Part shown: in pieces, positions 6,741 through 8,849 of the stretch
How positions within the stretch are numbered: the stretch's first letter is position 1
How the letters are laid out: every line of letters begins with the position of its first letter
Assembly: GCA_022013395.1 (NCBI GenBank)
Contig: JAKLQL010000132.1
Location: 1-8,849, forward strand
Reading direction: 5' to 3'
From: Acetobacterium sp.
Lineage (GTDB): Bacteria > Bacillota > Clostridia > Eubacteriales > Eubacteriaceae
DNA: 8,849 nt
The notes under the pieces: generated by a model
Databases searched by the model: none
Told to the model about the DNA's origin: nothing
Seen by the model: only the letters and a program-made list of their open reading frames with translations
Program-made: the position numbers and the translations under genes

Positions 6741-6768
6741 ATAAACTATCCCATCATGGGAGAGTCAA
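6738..6768 (-). promoter_or_regulatory. MerR-type promoter of the MATE pump (19-bp spacer)
   Basis: On the minus strand TTGACT (6768-6763) and TATAGT (6743-6738) are separated by exactly 19 bases, the over-long spacer that MerR-family activators correct by twisting DNA. A dyad fills the spacer. Predicted transcription start is near 6731, giving a leader of about 180 nt. Confidence 0.75.
6745..6765. promoter_or_regulatory. MerR-family operator dyad
   Basis: On the minus strand ACTCTCCCAT and ATGGGATAGT flank one central base. The arms are inverted complements with a single mismatch. The 21-bp dyad is centred in the 19-bp spacer of the pump promoter, the standard position for BmrR/BltR-like regulators. 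GGGAGAGT (6758-6765) also has an exact inverted copy ACTCTCCC at 6724-6731. Confidence 0.75.
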
Positions 6769-6786
6769 CTAAAAAGGAGCAAATCT

Positions 6787-7566
6787 GTGAAAAACTATTT
6801 ATCGATCGGCGAAGTTGCGAGAATAAAAAATATCGGTATTAAATCTTTGCGTTATTATGAAAAAATCGGCGTCCTGATCCCTGCTTACATAAATCCCGAG
6901 ACCAATTATCGTCATTATTCACTGGATCAGCTCATGGTTCTTGACCTCATCCTGCTATGTATTGAACTGCAAATTCCGCTCAAAGATATGAAAAACTATG
7001 CCAATGGTGAGGGGCAATTTCAGATTAAACTGCTCCTGGAGGATGGTAAAAAAATTGCGACTCAGAAAATCAGGCGAGTTGAGGATGCCCTTAAGAAAAT
7101 CGAAATTAATTTAAACCGCATTAATGAAAGTGCCTCGTATCAGGGCATAAAAGGACTCTACACCAAGCGCATCCAGCAACGTCATGTTATTTGCATCCCC
7201 AATCCACCCAAGTTAACAATCAGAGAATATGAAGAGCAATTGTCCCAACTCTTTGTTTTAGCTCAAGAGAACAGTATTTATGCTACTTTTCCCTTTGGCA
7301 CCATTGAAAATTATGAGAATGGGCAGATGACGGCTTATACCTTTCTTGAAACCATCATGCCAGACTTTGAAACAGATCTTATCCGAATTCTGCCGGAAGG
7401 GGATTATCTATGCTGCCAGATCCGAGCCGAAACCTTTCCAGACCCTAAAGAATTATTTGCGACGGTTTTTGACTCTAAAAGAATTTTTTCAGTTATCATT
7501 ACCGGACCTTCTCTGGAAACTATTGATTATGACGAACTGTTACTTGAATTCCAGGTGCTGGTATGA
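6787..7566 (+). CDS. MerR-family transcriptional regulator with effector-binding domain (BmrR/BltR-like)
   Basis: A 259-residue drug-sensing regulator, probable activator of the divergent MATE pump. Residues 4-46 form the MerR winged helix (YLSIGEVARIKNIGIKSLRY followed by YEKIGVLIPAYINPETNYRHYS), residues 47-72 the rest of the DNA-binding domain, and about 80-116 a charged helix suited to the antiparallel dimer coiled coil. Residues about 125-259 look like a GyrI-like effector-binding domain, as in BmrR. The start is GTG 6787, preceded by AAGGAG (6774-6779) at seven bases; the product then begins MKNYLSIGEVA, which is typical. The effector is unknown, though acidic and aromatic residues in the C-terminal part would suit cationic drugs. 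Its predicted promoter opposes and overlaps the pump promoter, and its own operator covers the predicted start of transcription. Confidence 0.93.
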   Translation: MKNYLSIGEVARIKNIGIKSLRYYEKIGVLIPAYINPETNYRHYSLDQLMVLDLILLCIELQIPLKDMKNYANGEGQFQIKLLLEDGKKIATQKIRRVEDALKKIEINLNRINESASYQGIKGLYTKRIQQRHVICIPNPPKLTIREYEEQLSQLFVLAQENSIYATFPFGTIENYENGQMTAYTFLETIMPDFETDLIRILPEGDYLCCQIRAETFPDPKELFATVFDSKRIFSVIITGPSLETIDYDELLLEFQVLV

Positions 7567-7576
7567 GTTATTTCGC

Positions 7577-7604
7577 AAAAAAAAGAGTCCCCTTATAAGA
7601 CTCT
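7577..7604 (-). terminator. Intrinsic terminator after the YgjP-like gene
   Basis: On the minus strand AGAGTC (7604-7599), a 9-base loop and GACTCT (7589-7584) are followed by an uninterrupted run of T (complement of A 7577-7584). In the plus direction no U-tract follows, so it mainly serves the minus-strand operon. The convergent merR-type gene has no clear terminator of its own. Confidence 0.7.
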
Positions 7605-7639
7605 CTAAAACTGGCTATCATTTTAATATTACTCTATTA

Positions 7640-8320
7640 TTATTCCCAGTTTTCGGTTTTCAATTTTTTCTGGAGCGCTTTGAGTTTTTCACGCTCGATT
7701 TTGTAACGGGGTAGCACCTGCTCCACAATTTTCCAGAACTTTGCTGAGTGATTCATTTCGACGATATGGGCCAGTTCATGAACAACCACATAACGAATGG
7801 TGGTTTCTTCGGCCATCACCAGATACCAGGAAAAATTCAAGTTCCCGGCACTGGAACAGGAACCCCAACGGCTTTTGGCCCCATTAATTTTCACTGCCTT
7901 TGGTTTTAATCCCATATGTTTGCTCAGCTTATTCACCTGATCCTCAATCACTCGTTTGGCCAGGGTTCGGTAGATGTCAACCTGGCTGGCTTTTAATTCC
8001 TCCGGAGACAGATGCGCATAGGCATAGAAATGTTTGCCGCTAAATCCGGTCGCTGTTTTTTCAACCGGAATCAATGGAAAGTACTGTCCCAGGAATAACA
8101 GTTCTGCTCCAAATTCCAACTGAAAATTTTCCCGCGCTTCAACCTGTCCAGCTACATTTGGGTGGTGGGTATTGATCCAATCGCGGTGATTTTCGACAAA
8201 GTCACCGATCACTTTTTGAGGCGTTCCCAAGGGCACCCGAACTTCGATCTCGGCATTTTTAGTAATGTACAATCCCATTGTCTTGCGTTTTGAATATTTA
8301 ATGGTATAGTCGGTCATCAT
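7640..8320 (-). CDS. YgjP-like zinc metallopeptidase (DUF45 family)
   Basis: Predicted cytoplasmic zinc metallopeptidase of the YgjP/DUF45 group, related to SprT- and WLM-type domains. In the 226-residue form, the conserved SRWGSCS lies at about 150-156 and the zinc site HELAH at 181-185 (Glu 182 catalytic), followed by NHSAKFW, whose His 191 is the likely third ligand. The N-terminal half has the YTIKYSKRKTMGLYI and VENHRDWI features of the family. I start at ATG 8320 because AAAGG (8327-8331) is six bases upstream; the adjacent ATG 8317 is possible. The same frame is open back to 8371, but that would overlap sbcC and add unrelated residues. It follows sbcC by 19 bases, so they are probably co-transcribed. 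Substrate and physiological role are not established from sequence. Confidence 0.9.
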   Translation of the reverse strand: MMTDYTIKYSKRKTMGLYITKNAEIEVRVPLGTPQKVIGDFVENHRDWINTHHPNVAGQVEARENFQLEFGAELLFLGQYFPLIPVEKTATGFSGKHFYAYAHLSPEELKASQVDIYRTLAKRVIEDQVNKLSKHMGLKPKAVKINGAKSRWGSCSSAGNLNFSWYLVMAEETTIRYVVVHELAHIVEMNHSAKFWKIVEQVLPRYKIEREKLKALQKKLKTENWE

Positions 8321-8326
8321 TTTTGG

Positions 8327-8331
8327 CCTTT
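8327..8331 (-). promoter_or_regulatory. Ribosome-binding site that decides the start of the YgjP-like gene
   Basis: The minus strand reads AAAGG, six bases before ATG 8320 and just downstream of the sbcC stop. It supports a start outside sbcC rather than the longer frame from 8371. Confidence 0.55.
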
Positions 8332-8339
8332 CGTTACTG

Positions 8340-8849
8340 CTATCGCTCAATCCGTACCTTGCTGCCACCAACTCCGGCTTCGCCCGGGGTAATCAGCAGT
8401 TTGACCGGCATCCGGTTTTTGATGGATTCCACATGGCTGATGATCCCCACCTTTAATTTATCGTTATGAATCATTTCAATGGAGTTCATCACCACCTCCA
8501 AAGCATCCTCGTGGAGGGAGCCAAAACCTTCATCCAGAAAGAAAAATTCCAGGGGGGCCCGTCCTTTTAACTGGATTTCTGCCGATAAGGCCAACGCCAG
8601 CGACAAAGAGGCCAGAAAGGTTTCCCCGCCGGACAAGGTTGATGCATCTCGGGAAGCGCCGCCATTTTTGTAATCCCGGATAATGAATTTTCCTTCATCA
8701 TCGGCTTCTAGCCCGTAGTTGCCATTACTGATGTCGGTAAGCCGTTTAGAAGCCTCAATGGAAATGTATTTGAGCCGGGAAACCGCCACAAATTCGACAA
8801 AGCGCTTGCCGGAAAACAGTTTTTCCAGATCTGCAATCAATGCTAATCG
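8340..8849 (-). CDS. sbcC: Exonuclease subunit SbcC, C-terminal part (5' end beyond the right edge)
   Basis: C-terminal ATPase lobe of SbcC, the Rad50-like SMC-family subunit of the SbcCD nuclease that processes hairpins and DNA ends. Reading in from the edge, the tail of the coiled coil (RFVEFVAVSRLKYISIEASK) is followed by the ABC signature LSGGETFLASL, Walker B FFFLDEGFGSL with Asp-Glu, and the H-loop SHVES. The C-terminal end is KVRIER and TAG. The frame stays open through the right edge (169 codons visible), so the initiating region, Walker A, the zinc hook and most of the coiled coil lie outside; full proteins are usually about 1,000 residues. The TTG at 8840 is an internal codon, not a start. 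SbcD would be expected further right. The YgjP-like peptidase gene follows 19 bases after the stop. Confidence 0.95.
   Translation of the reverse strand, partial: RLALIADLEKLFSGKRFVEFVAVSRLKYISIEASKRLTDISNGNYGLEADDEGKFIIRDYKNGGASRDASTLSGGETFLASLSLALALSAEIQLKGRAPLEFFFLDEGFGSLHEDALEVVMNSIEMIHNDKLKVGIISHVESIKNRMPVKLLITPGEAGVGGSKVRIER

Noticed and set aside
7607..7653. AAAACTGG and CCAGTTTT inverted copies between the convergent merR-type and YgjP-like genes
   Set aside because: The loop of about 31 bases is long, the right arm lies in the YgjP-like coding end, and no T-tract makes it a terminator for the plus strand.
8320..8371. Longer start of the YgjP-like gene overlapping sbcC
   Set aside because: No ribosome-binding site and unrelated N-terminal residues; ATG 8320 has AAAGG at good spacing.
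8838..8840. TTG as start of a short SbcC-like protein
   Set aside because: The frame continues upstream to the window edge and the protein is clearly the C-terminal part of a much larger SbcC.
1..8849. CRISPR arrays, tRNA/rRNA genes, insertion sequences, toxin-antitoxin or phage-defence genes
   Set aside because: No regularly spaced repeats, structured RNA genes, transposase frames or defence-domain motifs were seen on either strand.

Overview
The window is ordinary bacterial chromosome, moderately AT-rich and densely coded, with strong Shine-Dalgarno sites, frequent GTG/TTG starts and Rho-independent terminators. Gene content (a YtrA-type GntR regulator with its ABC exporter, a BmrR/BltR-like MerR regulator beside a MepA-like MATE pump, and a siroheme/ferredoxin protein of a type common in anaerobes) points to a strictly anaerobic Firmicute of class Clostridia. 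An acetogen-like member of Eubacteriaceae (for example Acetobacterium) is my best guess; it is an inference from protein flavour, not a database match.

Layout, left to right. (1) 1-1929, minus strand: a two-gene ABC exporter, ATPase followed by a large permease that runs off the left edge, joined by a TAATG stop/start overlap. (2) 2158-3021, plus strand: a stand-alone siroheme-type sulfite/nitrite reductase-like protein with two extra 4Fe-4S clusters, ended by a strong hairpin terminator. (3) 3089-4942, minus strand: a three-gene autoregulated operon (YtrA-like GntR repressor, ABC ATPase, ABC-2 permease). It is preceded by a TTGACA promoter whose -10 region lies inside a perfect 43-bp palindrome containing AGTGTA-N13-TACACT, the known YtrA operator pattern. 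(4) 5131-6552, minus strand: a MATE multidrug pump, ended by a long hairpin terminator. (5) 6787-7566, plus strand: a MerR-family regulator divergent from the pump; the shared intergenic region carries a textbook MerR-type promoter (19-bp spacer with a dyad) for the pump and an overlapping, opposed promoter for the regulator. (6) 7640-8849, minus strand: a YgjP/DUF45 zinc metallopeptidase downstream of the C-terminal end of SbcC, which runs off the right edge.

Functionally, the middle of the window is an export and stress-response neighbourhood: three membrane exporters, two paired with their own regulators (one repressor of an ABC operon, one presumed drug-sensing activator of a MATE pump). 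The redox protein and the SbcC/peptidase pair look unrelated to this. Several gene starts differ from the longest open frame: ribosome-binding sites favour GTG 2158, TTG 4942, ATG 6552 and ATG 8320. I see no rRNA, tRNA, CRISPR array, insertion sequence, phage gene or recognisable defence system, and no gene-free stretch longer than about 230 bases. I found nothing that I would call a new system; the most informative signals are the two regulatory regions.
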